From: Dyadobacter bucti
GTDB lineage: Bacteria; Bacteroidota; Bacteroidia; Cytophagales; Spirosomataceae
NCBI RefSeq assembly: GCF_005869225.1
Contig: NZ_SWFP01000001.1
Coordinates: 1,178,001-1,242,000, forward strand
Direction: 5' to 3'
DNA: 64,000 bases
Notes under the pieces: generated by a model
What the model saw: the letters and a program-made list of their open reading frames with translations, nothing else
Database searches by the model: none
What the model was told of the DNA's origin: nothing
Shown here: positions 17,354 to 26,143 of the stretch, piece by piece
Position numbering within the stretch: the first letter of the stretch is position 1
How the letters are laid out: the number at the start of each line of letters is the position of its first letter
Program-made: the position numbers and the translations under genes

Positions 17354-18445
17354 ATGAAAATTCTTGCTCAGCTTTCACGTGTCATAGTCGGATTATTGTT
17401 CATTTTTTCCGGTTTAATCAAATTAAATGACCCGGTTGGAACCCAATACAAATTGGAAGAGTACTTCGAAGTATTTGCCGAGGACCTGCCACGTTTTCAT
17501 GATCTGTTTGTTTCACTGGTTCCCCTTGCGCTCTATTTCTCTGTATTTTTATGTACGGCAGAGGTTGTTTTGGGAATTGCATTGCTGGTAGGTTATAAGC
17601 CCAAAACGGTATCCTGGCTCCTGCTGACCATCATAGTCTTTTTTACTTTTCTCACATTCTATTCGGCGTATTTCAATAAGGTTACCGACTGCGGATGTTT
17701 TGGCGCGGCCATTAAACTTACTCCCTGGACCTCTTTCGGCAAAGACCTTTTTCTTCTGGCATTGATCCTCATCATTGTTTATTACCGAAAGAAATTTAAA
17801 TCGTTGCCTACCGGTATTATTATAGTTATTTCAACAGTGGCTTCACTGGGAATTGCAGTATATGCGCTCAGGCATTTACCTATTCTTGACCTGCTGCCCT
17901 ACCGTGTCGGCGCCAGCATTCCTGCGCAACTAAAACCTTCGGAGCCGCTCAGGTATCAGTATATTTTTGAAAAAGGTGGCAAAACATTCGAATATGAACA
18001 ATATCCGAGTGATACAACGCTGGTGTTCAAAGAAATGATCGTCCTGAACGAAGATGCCAAACCTAAAATCACGGATTATAAGGTCTGGAACGATGAAGGC
18101 GATTTTACAGAAAGCACTTTTCAAGGCAAGAAACTTTTCCTGATCATTAAAAATCTGACTGATATCAATACGGCCGCACTACCTGAAATTAACAAGCTGA
18201 TCAACAGCGTTAAATCGAAGGGAATTGAACCTATAGTATTGACCTCCGGCAACAGCGAAGAAATCGTCAAATTCCTTTCCGAACATCAGCTCAACATTCC
18301 CTATTATTATGTGGATACAGTTGTGCTCAAAACCATTTCCAGGTCGAACCCCGGACTATGGTTGTTGAAAGACGGCGTAGTAAAAGGTAAATGGCATTAC
18401 AACGATACGCCTACCTCCGAAGAAGTGATCAACCTGGTCAAGTAA
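17354..18445 (+). CDS. BT_3928-type DoxX/MauE membrane protein with C-terminal thioredoxin-like domain
   Basis: 363 aa. Residues 1-150 form four membrane helices of the DoxX/MauE type, beginning ILAQLSRVIVGLLFIFSGLIKLNDP. A DCGCFGAAIKLTPW motif follows helix 3, as in MauE relatives. A fifth helix ends near 185. The last 150 residues look like a thioredoxin-like fold (KKLFLIIKNL, IEPIVLTSG, PGLWLLKDGVVKGKW) but lack CxxC, so it is probably not a simple disulphide reductase. It follows DUF1599 and precedes aroK. Confidence 0.78.
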   Translation: MKILAQLSRVIVGLLFIFSGLIKLNDPVGTQYKLEEYFEVFAEDLPRFHDLFVSLVPLALYFSVFLCTAEVVLGIALLVGYKPKTVSWLLLTIIVFFTFLTFYSAYFNKVTDCGCFGAAIKLTPWTSFGKDLFLLALILIIVYYRKKFKSLPTGIIIVISTVASLGIAVYALRHLPILDLLPYRVGASIPAQLKPSEPLRYQYIFEKGGKTFEYEQYPSDTTLVFKEMIVLNEDAKPKITDYKVWNDEGDFTESTFQGKKLFLIIKNLTDINTAALPEINKLINSVKSKGIEPIVLTSGNSEEIVKFLSEHQLNIPYYYVDTVVLKTISRSNPGLWLLKDGVVKGKWHYNDTPTSEEVINLVK

Positions 18446-18485
18446 GTGCACATTTGTTTTCCTTTTTTGCAGTCCGCATTATCGC

Positions 18486-18989
18486 ATGAAAAATATTGTA
18501 TTGGTAGGAATGATGTCTTCCGGGAAATCGACATTGGGCAAAAAACTGGCCAGAGCATTGAACTATAAATTCGTAGACCTGGATAAGCTGATCGAAAAAG
18601 ATCAGGGTATGGATATCCCTTCATTATTTTCGCAAAAAGGCGAATCATATTTCCGAGATATAGAAAGTCGGCTACTGAAAGAAACTATTGAAAACCAGCG
18701 GATTGTTCTCGCCACCGGGGGAGGAACGCCTTGCTTTTTTGACAATATGGATTTTATTAAAAATCTGGGTATCAGCATTTTCCTGGATGTTTCTGCGGCC
18801 GATCTTGCCAGGCGCATTGAAAATCACGGAAAAGACGATCGGCCCATTCTTTCCGGGACAACATTTTTGGAAACAACCCTGCAGCACAAAATTGACGAAC
18901 GCCTGCCTTACTACTCACAGGCTGATATTACCATGAAAGGAGACATTGAGGTAACGCATTTACTTAAAATGCTGCAACCCTTATTATAA
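18486..18989 (+). CDS. aroK: Shikimate kinase
   Basis: 167 aa. Phosphorylates shikimate with ATP in chorismate synthesis. The P-loop GMMSSGKSTLGKKLA is at residues 8-22; DLDKLIEKD, FRDIESRLL and the substrate-binding ATGGGTPCF are present. The lid RPILSG follows. Length is standard. It is 40 nt after the DoxX gene and ends with a bidirectional hairpin. Confidence 0.95.
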   Translation: MKNIVLVGMMSSGKSTLGKKLARALNYKFVDLDKLIEKDQGMDIPSLFSQKGESYFRDIESRLLKETIENQRIVLATGGGTPCFFDNMDFIKNLGISIFLDVSAADLARRIENHGKDDRPILSGTTFLETTLQHKIDERLPYYSQADITMKGDIEVTHLLKMLQPLL

Positions 18990-18991
18990 AA

Positions 18992-19023
18992 AAATACCTG
19001 TCCCTTCACAGAAACAGGCATTT
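18992..19023. terminator. Terminator between aroK and the OmpP1 gene
   Basis: Arms 18992-19001 and 19014-19023 pair over CCTGT/ACAGG and AAAT/ATTT with one mismatch, around a 12-nt loop. A-rich sequence lies on one side and TTTCATTT on the other, so it can serve both converging genes. Confidence 0.65.
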
Positions 19024-19042
19024 CATTTCAATTAATTGGGTA

Positions 19043-20593
19043 TCAGAAAAATGTACCGACGCTAAGCACAACATTGACTGGCTTATTGGAGATCTCTACA
19101 GAAGAATAATCCTGGGCATTATTAAGAAAATATGGCGTATAAGCGGATTTGTAGGTCATCAACGTACCACTCAGATCAGCAAAGAACCTATTTTTTCTCA
19201 CACCCAGCCCTGCCGAAAAGAGCAGCTTTTGCCGATTTAAGCCATCATTATTCAGGTAAGGGTCTGCCAGATAACCAAAACCCAGCCTGCCACGGAAGGC
19301 ACTGACCCTGTATTCCCCTCCTACCCTCACATTGACCACGTTTCTGTACGTATCCTGAATCTCGGTTTTCGTATCATTTCTGAATGCGGTATTTCCAGCG
19401 TCATCAAGATAGTTTGTTCTGACATTCATCCCTGAATATCCTACGTATTCCAAAGTTCCTGTAATAAAACCTTTGTCCTGCAAAAATGCTGTGATCCCGG
19501 CAGAGCCTTTAAATGGGCTGACGATTGAATATTCGAAGTCGTTTGGCGCGACATTCAGACTAGTATATGGTGGGGTAATCAAATCCCCCTCAGGTCCGGT
19601 AACCAATCCATCCACAAAAGCCGCATCCACACCCTGACTAAATGTTTCTTTGATTGCACTCCAAGTAGGTGTAGTCAGAACTCCACCTACTTGCAACATC
19701 GGGTTAAACTTATAGATGACACCCAGCGAGAGGTTTACGCCATTACCTGTCACAGTTAATGCTTCTCGTTGTCTGATGCTTATCAACTCCGGACTGTCCA
19801 CAAATTGATCTTCGAAAGTTCTTTCATATTCGTACCTGATCCGGCTGAATCCCACATTACCACCTACATATAGCTTATCATTGTAGTTACCGGCATATGC
19901 CACTGTCCATTGAGTATTAGCCCCTCTCCCAACGTAGGTCCCATACTGGTCAACGGCACTATTTTGATCCAGTGCGCTGTATGGTGGTCCTGTAGCTGTG
20001 CCTGGATTGATTAAGTACATCTGATAGTAAGCTGCTGGCACTGAGTAGGCAAGCGGCCCGCCATTACTTGGGTCACTTTCGAAATCCGCATCTAGCTGAG
20101 CTGTGGAAGTTCCGCTTCTATTAACATTCTGTACAACGTTATCCAGATATGAACTTCTGTTATCGAATCCTGAGTAATTATACACATCCTGAAATGATTG
20201 TTGGCGCGAAAATGAAATTCCAAGTGAAGATCGTTTCCATTTACGCTGAAAACCGGGCTGGCTGGAAATTACCAAAGAAGCCTGAGCAAGGTTGCCTTTC
20301 GTTTTGGCCGAAGAAACACTATTGTCAATGTAAGAAGCTTTATTACTGATGCTGTTCAAACCCGGACTTATAGAAACCTCCGAGCGATTATAAAATCCCA
20401 ATCCAGCGGGATTACCGAAAATAGAACTTGCGTCGCCTCCAAGCGCCGCGTGGTTACCACCGAGCGACTGAAAGCGGGCGGTCCCATTCTGATTTATTTC
20501 TGAATATCTGAAAACATCACCGGCGTATTGGCCGTAAGAGGAAGTAGCAATAAGGGCACCGAAAATTGACACCCATAAAGATAGTTTTGCCAT
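19043..20593 (-). CDS. OmpP1/FadL-family outer membrane protein
   Basis: 516 aa. A signal peptide ends near residue 21 (SSYGQ). The mature N-terminus has RYSEINQNGTARFQSLGGN followed by ALGGDASSIFGNPAGLGFY, the hallmark of Bacteroidota FadL-like porins. Alternating beta-strand segments continue to a C-terminal aromatic residue (VGTFF), as in beta-barrels. The family transports hydrophobic compounds across the outer membrane; the cargo is unknown. It faces aroK and is preceded by the terminator of the next gene. Confidence 0.88.
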   Translation of the reverse strand: MAKLSLWVSIFGALIATSSYGQYAGDVFRYSEINQNGTARFQSLGGNHAALGGDASSIFGNPAGLGFYNRSEVSISPGLNSISNKASYIDNSVSSAKTKGNLAQASLVISSQPGFQRKWKRSSLGISFSRQQSFQDVYNYSGFDNRSSYLDNVVQNVNRSGTSTAQLDADFESDPSNGGPLAYSVPAAYYQMYLINPGTATGPPYSALDQNSAVDQYGTYVGRGANTQWTVAYAGNYNDKLYVGGNVGFSRIRYEYERTFEDQFVDSPELISIRQREALTVTGNGVNLSLGVIYKFNPMLQVGGVLTTPTWSAIKETFSQGVDAAFVDGLVTGPEGDLITPPYTSLNVAPNDFEYSIVSPFKGSAGITAFLQDKGFITGTLEYVGYSGMNVRTNYLDDAGNTAFRNDTKTEIQDTYRNVVNVRVGGEYRVSAFRGRLGFGYLADPYLNNDGLNRQKLLFSAGLGVRKNRFFADLSGTLMTYKSAYTPYFLNNAQDYSSVEISNKPVNVVLSVGTFF

Positions 20594-20643
20594 GGCAGTT
20601 TTATAAGAACTCGACGCTTTGATTTAAGTTAATTAGTAAACGA

Positions 20644-20677
20644 AAACCCTGCAAGATTATGACGTCTTGCAGGGTTT
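20644..20677 (-). terminator. Terminator of the Gly/Tyr/Ser-rich lipoprotein gene
   Basis: Arms 20644-20656 and 20665-20677 form a perfect 13-bp stem with an 8-nt loop. The minus-strand stem is followed by TTCGTTTAC after a terminal TTTT. Confidence 0.85.
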
Positions 20678-20711
20678 GTATGTGAATAGTTATGCCAAAA
20701 CAACACTAAAA

Positions 20712-22049
20712 TTATCTTGGCCCTCTTGAAGAAGAACGTGTAGCACCACCTCCTCCGCCACCGGAAGGTGCACTGTAAGTTCTTGACGGTGCACTGTAAC
20801 TAGGTTGGCTGTAAGTCCGCGCAGGTTGGCTGTACGTACGCGCAGGCTGACTGAAAGATTCCGAACTTCTGCTTGGCGTATATGTGCTGCGGGAAGGCGC
20901 GCTGTAATCAGACTGGCTTCTTGAAGGAACGCTGTAAGAAGGGGAATTTGAAACCCCGTTGCCTCTCGACGATCTTGTTGAAATATTGCCTGAATTCACA
21001 TTTCCGGAAGAGTAGTTACTTGAGCTCGCTGAACGGGGACGTGAGTAATAAACATTGTTACCTTCGCTTGCCCCTCCTCTCGAACTACTATATGATTCCG
21101 CACCAGTTCTGCCACCAGAAGATGTTACGCCAGATCCGTTAGAAGATCTTGAAGACCTTGGAGATGCGTAAGTATCACTTCCGGACACTGCGTTTGCACC
21201 TCTTCTAGAGCTGCGCTCGTTCACAGCCGATCCCGCAGATCTTGAAGAATTCACAGAATTAGAATTGTAACGATCATTACTTCTCGAACTGTTACCGTTG
21301 GCAACCACTCTCGGTCCGTAGGTCCTCGCTAAACCTTGTCTTTCATAATTGTTGTTCACTACAATTACCGGACGGCTGTAAGCCCATGGATTGTATCCGA
21401 AACCACCACCGTAGAAACTATCATAATAGCCCCCACCGTAACCATATCCATACATGCTGTTGAACCCAAACGGGCTGTATCCGAAAGGACTATACCCAAA
21501 GGGATCGTATCCATAACCCATCATACTTCCGTAACCGAATGGAGAATAACCCATTCCCATCATGGAACCCATACCCATCATGGAACCCATTCCAAACCCG
21601 AGGTAAGGACGCATTCTGAACATACTTCCCATTCCAAACTGGAAACCAATGTTCATTGAATTTCCGGGCCAGTACGAACCATATCCGCCATATCCATAAG
21701 GATTAGCGAATCGATTGGCTTGATTATATCCGTCCACGAAGCCAGCGTTGTAACCTACATCATTGGAAACGACACGTTGCAGGCTTTTGGAAGAAATGTA
21801 AGATTCATCGTAATAGTCGCTGGTACCTTCCTGATCATAATTCCCGGTGTAGGTATAGTCTGGATTATCCGAACGGGACAAGTCTTGTGCTGTACCTCTG
21901 TCTGCTGATATTACTCCGGCACCAGGACTTCCACCGTAAAGGTCGTCGTATCCATCACCCGAACGTGATACATATTGATTTGTGGTACATCCCCAAGCTC
22001 CCAGCAACACTATCAAAGACAAATATTTTGCTTTATTTATCGTCATCAT
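20712..22049 (-). CDS. Low-complexity Gly/Tyr/Met and Ser/Arg-rich lipoprotein
   Basis: 445 aa. The N-terminus ends in LLGAWGCTTNQ, an imperfect lipobox, so a lipoprotein is likely. Residues 85-230 are Gly/Tyr/Met/Phe-rich with repeated MMGMG and DPFGYSPFGYSPFG units. Residues 240-445 are Ser/Arg/Tyr-rich with tandem TYSQPAR units and a final GGGGGG. There is no recognised catalytic domain. A secreted, disordered or fibre-like surface protein is a guess. The tandem DNA repeats at 21550-21595 and 20803-20844 could allow length variation. Confidence 0.75.
   Translation of the reverse strand: MMTINKAKYLSLIVLLGAWGCTTNQYVSRSGDGYDDLYGGSPGAGVISADRGTAQDLSRSDNPDYTYTGNYDQEGTSDYYDESYISSKSLQRVVSNDVGYNAGFVDGYNQANRFANPYGYGGYGSYWPGNSMNIGFQFGMGSMFRMRPYLGFGMGSMMGMGSMMGMGYSPFGYGSMMGYGYDPFGYSPFGYSPFGFNSMYGYGYGGGYYDSFYGGGFGYNPWAYSRPVIVVNNNYERQGLARTYGPRVVANGNSSRSNDRYNSNSVNSSRSAGSAVNERSSRRGANAVSGSDTYASPRSSRSSNGSGVTSSGGRTGAESYSSSRGGASEGNNVYYSRPRSASSSNYSSGNVNSGNISTRSSRGNGVSNSPSYSVPSRSQSDYSAPSRSTYTPSRSSESFSQPARTYSQPARTYSQPSYSAPSRTYSAPSGGGGGGATRSSSRGPR
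20803..20844. repeat. 21-bp tandem repeat, two copies
   Basis: Two 21-bp copies, 20803-20823 and 20824-20844, encode the YSQPAR heptapeptide repeat in the C-terminal part of the lipoprotein. They differ at a few bases. Confidence 0.65.
21550..21595. repeat. 18-bp tandem repeat, about 2.5 copies
   Basis: Copies 21550-21567 and 21568-21585 differ at one base (CCCATTCCCATCATGGAA type) and a partial third follows. They encode the SMMGMG repeat of the lipoprotein. Confidence 0.7.
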
Positions 22050-22134
22050 GGCTTTAAAGGATTAAAAGTTTGTTGCTAATATACATAAAATATCATTCCA
22101 TGTCACTAAGTAAACGTCCGTCACATGACATTAA

Positions 22135-22164
22135 TTCCAAAGTTAACATAAAAAACTATCTTTG
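22135..22164 (+). promoter_or_regulatory. proS promoter
   Basis: A TATCTTTG box (22157-22164) matches TAnnTTTG. The -33 position at 22135-22137 reads TTC instead of TTG at the exact 19-nt spacing. A leader of about 60 nt separates the expected start from the ATG of proS. Confidence 0.65.
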
Positions 22165-22229
22165 CAACTTCGAAAAAAAAGGTTGTTTATAACAATATTT
22201 TCCTTTCCAATTATCAAATAATCCTACTA

Positions 22230-23705
22230 ATGAGTAAAGCCTTGCCAACCCGAAGTGAAAACTACTCCGAATGGTATAATGAACTGGTAAAAAGAGCCGA
22301 TCTGGCTGAAAATTCAGCCGTAAGAGGCTGTATGGTTATCAAACCTTACGGCTACTCTATCTGGGAGAAAATGCAGCGTGCCCTCGACGACATGTTTAAG
22401 GAAACTGGCCACACCAATGCGTATTTCCCGTTATTCATACCCAAATCCTACCTTAGTAAAGAAGCCTCACATGTAGAGGGATTTGCGAAGGAATGTGCAG
22501 TTGTTACCCATTACCGGTTGAAGAATGACCCTGAGGGCAAAGGTGTAATTGTAGATCCCGATGCAAAACTGGAAGAAGAATTGATCGTACGTCCTACGTC
22601 CGAGACAGTGATATGGAGTACTTATAAAAACTGGGTGCAGTCGTACCGTGACCTGCCCTTACTGATCAACCAGTGGGCGAATGTTGTACGTTGGGAAATG
22701 CGTACCCGTCTTTTTTTGAGGACGACAGAGTTTTTGTGGCAGGAAGGCCACACAGCGCATGCCACATCAGCAGAAGCGATTGCGGAAACCAAACAGATGC
22801 TTGATGTATATGCAACTTTTGCTGAAGAATGGATGGCACTACCCGTGCTAAAAGGCGTTAAAACTGCCAACGAGCGTTTCGCCGGAGCAGAAGACACCTA
22901 TTGCATTGAAGCTCTTATGCAGGATGGAAAAGCATTGCAGGCAGGCACGTCCCACTTTTTAGGACAGAATTTCGCCAATGCATTCGATGTTAAATTTCAG
23001 GATAAGGACGGTAAGCTTGAATATGTATGGGGAACCTCCTGGGGCGTCAGTACCCGGCTGATGGGTGCTTTGATTATGGGACACTCGGACGACAGCGGCC
23101 TGGTGCTTCCTCCAAAACTGGCCCCTATCCAGGTTGTGATTGTCCCGATCTACAAAAATGAAGAGCAGCTTGCCCAGATATCTGAAAAGGTAGCAGAAAT
23201 AACAAAGGAATTGAAAAAACTGGGTATCAGTGTAAAATATGACAACAGCGACGCCTACAAGCCAGGTTATAAATTCGCTGAATACGAATTAAAAGGCGTG
23301 CCGGTACGTCTCGCGATGGGTGCCCGTGACCTTGAAAACGGCACCGTGGAAGTGGCGAGACGGGATACGAAAACCAAGGAAACGGTGTCGCTCGAAGGAA
23401 TATCGGCCCACATCAGTGCGCTTCTGGATAACATTCAGGAGTCGATTTACAATAAGGCCCTGGCATTCCGTGAAGAAAATACCTTCCGCGTTGACACTTT
23501 TGACGAATTCAATAAGGTGCTGGATACCAAAGGGGGATTTGTACTTGCACACTGGGACGGAACTTCTGAAACGGAGGAAAAGATTAAGGAAGAAACCAAA
23601 GCGACCATTCGCTGTATACCACTCAACCAGGAAGCAGAATCCGGCGTATGCATTTATTCCGGCAAACCTTCTACGGGACGGGTTGTCTTTGCACGGGCAT
23701 ATTAG
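22230..23705 (+). CDS. proS: Proline--tRNA ligase (archaeal/eukaryal type)
   Basis: 491 aa class II synthetase charging tRNA-Pro. Motif 1 region [14 protein letters not shown], then [18 protein letters not shown], motif 2 [23 protein letters not shown] and motif 3 [32 protein letters not shown] are all present. The anticodon-binding domain follows (about 285-390) and a C-terminal domain ends in ARAY. The absence of the large editing insertion and the length fit the short ProS form. It precedes the FKBP gene by 61 nt. Confidence 0.96.
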   Translation: MSKALPTRSENYSEWYNELVKRADLAENSAVRGCMVIKPYGYSIWEKMQRALDDMFKETGHTNAYFPLFIPKSYLSKEASHVEGFAKECAVVTHYRLKNDPEGKGVIVDPDAKLEEELIVRPTSETVIWSTYKNWVQSYRDLPLLINQWANVVRWEMRTRLFLRTTEFLWQEGHTAHATSAEAIAETKQMLDVYATFAEEWMALPVLKGVKTANERFAGAEDTYCIEALMQDGKALQAGTSHFLGQNFANAFDVKFQDKDGKLEYVWGTSWGVSTRLMGALIMGHSDDSGLVLPPKLAPIQVVIVPIYKNEEQLAQISEKVAEITKELKKLGISVKYDNSDAYKPGYKFAEYELKGVPVRLAMGARDLENGTVEVARRDTKTKETVSLEGISAHISALLDNIQESIYNKALAFREENTFRVDTFDEFNKVLDTKGGFVLAHWDGTSETEEKIKEETKATIRCIPLNQEAESGVCIYSGKPSTGRVVFARAY

Positions 23706-23766
23706 TTAATCGTGCATCTCCAATTCATTGGAAATCAAACATTTTTAACCATTTAAGACTATCAAG

Positions 23767-24195
23767 ATGAAGCAGGCGCAGGCAGGTAACAATGTTCAGG
23801 TTCACTACAAGGGAACCTTACCGGATGGACAACTTTTTGATTCCTCTGAAGGACGTGATCCTTTGAATTTCAAACTGGGAAGTGGTCAGGTGATCAAAGG
23901 ATTTGATGACGGAGTGACAGGCATGGAAGTGGGCGAAAAGAAGACAATCCATATTCCAAACGAAGAAGCTTATGGCCCGGTAAATGAGGAAATGATCATA
24001 AACTTTGACCGTAAACAGATTCCGGCGGATATTCCTCTCGAAGTAGGCGGAACGCTGAACATGCACCAGGATGGCGGTCAGGTGATCCCTGTCGTGGTGA
24101 AAGAAGTGACCGAAGAATACGTGATTTTGGACGCTAACCATCCATTGGCCGGTCAGGATCTTATTTTTGAACTTGAGCTGGTAGGTATCAACTGA
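23767..24195 (+). CDS. FKBP-type peptidyl-prolyl isomerase, SlyD-like
   Basis: 142 aa, cytosolic. VHYKGTLPDGQLFDSS, DPLNFKLGSGQVIKGFDDGVTGMEVGE and the final FELELVGIN are FKBP signatures. Residues 65-120 replace the FKBP flap with an insert typical of SlyD-like chaperone/isomerase proteins. The metal-binding His/Cys tail of SlyD is missing. It is followed by a strong terminator. Confidence 0.92.
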   Translation: MKQAQAGNNVQVHYKGTLPDGQLFDSSEGRDPLNFKLGSGQVIKGFDDGVTGMEVGEKKTIHIPNEEAYGPVNEEMIINFDRKQIPADIPLEVGGTLNMHQDGGQVIPVVVKEVTEEYVILDANHPLAGQDLIFELELVGIN

Positions 24196-24204
24196 ATTTC
24201 AAAA

Positions 24205-24254
24205 GCTTTTGGGATAAAAATCCATTATAATTTTTTGTCCCAAAAGCCTTTTTT
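24205..24254 (+). terminator. Terminator of the proS-FKBP unit
   Basis: Arms 24205-24214 and 24238-24247 form a 10-bp perfect stem, extended by A/T pairs, and a T-run follows at 24249-24254. On the minus strand it may also serve the AlbA-type gene that ends at 24261. Confidence 0.88.
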
Positions 24255-24260
24255 GTCTTT

Positions 24261-24890
24261 TCATTCAGTCCATTTCAGGCTGAAAGCCTCCGGCTTGGTC
24301 CTTGATATTTTCAGAAGTATCTGTCTCGCAGCCAGGTCATTGAGCATTCGTTCGGCTCTCTTTTCCGAAATATTAATAATTTTCGAGAAAACCTTCGCAG
24401 TAACCGAATCAGTATCTTTCAGGTATGCAATCAATGTCTTCACATGCCTGGATGCCATCAGCTTTTCCTTGTCGGCCCCACCCTCTCCGTGCATCAGTAA
24501 CCTCGGGATAGGAATGCTTTTGTCCTTGACCCTGATGTAAATGATACGCTCTCCTTTTTCATTCAATGCATAATGCGGCTTATCCGGGCTTTCTTCAATT
24601 TCGACTGCCAATATCATTTTTCCATCAAGTTGAACTGTTTTTATCTGGACCATTATCTTGGGCTCTATCAATTCCCCGGTTGCTTTCTCCAGTTTCTGCA
24701 GTTCCTTTAATTCTGAATTTACGCCCAATATCGCACCGGTATCACTGATCCCGACCAGCAAACGGCCACCCGAAGTATTGGCAAATGAAACAATGGTTTT
24801 CGCAATTTTAAAAGCACTGTCAATCGTCCTTTTAAATTCAGTTGTCAGCCCCTCGCCCCCTTTTATGATTTGAATGATACTCTTATTCAT
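24261..24890 (-). CDS. AlbA_2/Schlafen-type ATP-binding domain protein
   Basis: 209 aa. The first 125 residues hold the Schlafen AAA_4/AlbA_2 domain: GEGLTTEFKRTIDSAFKIAKTIVSFANTSGGRLLVGISDTG, broken here only for description; ligands include E18 and K20. The C-terminal 60 residues look like a winged-helix (KVFSKIINISEKRAERMLNDLAARQI). The family appears in regulators and in some defence systems, but the role here is unknown. It starts 4 nt after dprA in the same direction. Confidence 0.82.
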   Translation of the reverse strand: MNKSIIQIIKGGEGLTTEFKRTIDSAFKIAKTIVSFANTSGGRLLVGISDTGAILGVNSELKELQKLEKATGELIEPKIMVQIKTVQLDGKMILAVEIEESPDKPHYALNEKGERIIYIRVKDKSIPIPRLLMHGEGGADKEKLMASRHVKTLIAYLKDTDSVTAKVFSKIINISEKRAERMLNDLAARQILLKISRTKPEAFSLKWTE

Positions 24891-24894
24891 GTAT

Positions 24895-26022
24895 TTAAAT
24901 TAGCCCGTACTTTTTACCGGGCAGTGAACGCACCATACCCTGAAATTCCAGATTCAAAAGCAATGAAGCCAGCCTGTTCAGGTGCATACCCGACTGCCAG
25001 GAAAGCTCATCGATCTGGATGGTCCCGTTTTGTTTCAAAAGCGCAAGTATCTGCCCTTCATCCTGCGTAAAACCTTCAAAAGTTATCTGCGCAAAATCGC
25101 GTTGCTGTACCTTTGCGTTTGACTCCTCTTCGAGCCCCCAGCCTATTGAAACTGCCATATCCTGAACTGATGTAAAAATAGCGGCCTTGTGGTCACGGAT
25201 CAGATTATTGCAGCCTTCCGACTGTGGACTACTTATTGAACCCGGAACCGCGAAAACCTCCCGGTGATAATTCTGAGCAAACTCTACTGTGATCAGACTG
25301 CCGCCTTTACTCGCCGATTCCACTACAATTGTAACATCACTTAACCCGGCAATAATTCGGTTGCGCGCAGGAAATCTCATAAAATCCGGTTTTGTTGCCA
25401 GTGCATTTTCGGTGACAATACCGCCTAGTTGCTGCATTTCCAGAGCGGTCTTACGATGCGATACAGGATAAATCACGTTCAGACCGCTCGCCATCACGCC
25501 AATTGTAGGCAGGTTACTCTTCAAACATGCTCTGTGCGCAGTAATATCAACTCCGTAGGCCAGGCCGCTGACAACCGTTGCCTGATAAATACCCAGGTCT
25601 TTAACCAAACTTTCGGTCACGGCTTTTCCATACTCGCTGATCTGCCGGGTACCCACAATACCTACGGTTCTGCCCACATTAAAATCAAAATTCCCACGTG
25701 AGTACAGTACAACCGGTGAATCGTACAATGGTTTTAATCTGGAAGGATAAGTATCGTCGGAATAAAAATGGAGACGGGTATCGGAGTTCTGGCAGTCAGC
25801 ATATTCTCTTTCTGCCATAGCAAATGCTTCCTTTGCCAGCACCGCACGGACCACTTTTTCACCAACTCCCGGAATTTTGATGAGATTTTTATAATCAGAA
25901 TTGAAAACATTTCCCGCTCCGCCGCAATAGCTGATCAGCTGCCGGACGGTTACCGCCCCTATTCCGGGCGTGTGAATAAGGGCGAGCGTACAGATCCTGT
26001 CGTTTTCTGTTAATTGATGCAT
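24895..26022 (-). CDS. dprA: DNA-processing protein DprA
   Basis: 375 aa. DprA loads RecA onto incoming single-stranded DNA in natural transformation. An N-terminal helical segment with LIHTPGIGAVTVRQLI and IKIPGVGEKVVRAV (helix-hairpin-helix-like) precedes the Rossmann core. The core has VGTRQISEYG, VVSGLAYGVDITAHRACL and FPARNRIIAGLSD. A C-terminal winged-helix (DELSWQSGMHLNRLASLLLNLEFQGMV) is as expected. It is the first gene of a two-gene unit. Confidence 0.94.
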   Translation of the reverse strand: MHQLTENDRICTLALIHTPGIGAVTVRQLISYCGGAGNVFNSDYKNLIKIPGVGEKVVRAVLAKEAFAMAEREYADCQNSDTRLHFYSDDTYPSRLKPLYDSPVVLYSRGNFDFNVGRTVGIVGTRQISEYGKAVTESLVKDLGIYQATVVSGLAYGVDITAHRACLKSNLPTIGVMASGLNVIYPVSHRKTALEMQQLGGIVTENALATKPDFMRFPARNRIIAGLSDVTIVVESASKGGSLITVEFAQNYHREVFAVPGSISSPQSEGCNNLIRDHKAAIFTSVQDMAVSIGWGLEEESNAKVQQRDFAQITFEGFTQDEGQILALLKQNGTIQIDELSWQSGMHLNRLASLLLNLEFQGMVRSLPGKKYGLI

Positions 26023-26143
26023 GGTATAGTGTGTTAATTCAATAAAACTCAGCGTGAAAAACTTTCAGGTACTGGCATACAATTTGTCTGTATACGTAAA
26101 AAGTTTTTAACCTTCAAAAATAACAATAATCTGTAAAGGGTAT

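Noticed and set aside
17369-17384. TTTCACGTG in the DoxX gene as a parS site
   Set aside because: Only one half matches and the other half diverges; coding sequence explains it.
20712-22049. Regular short repeats that could be taken for a CRISPR array
   Set aside because: Repeats are in frame, encode low-complexity protein, and have no unique spacers.
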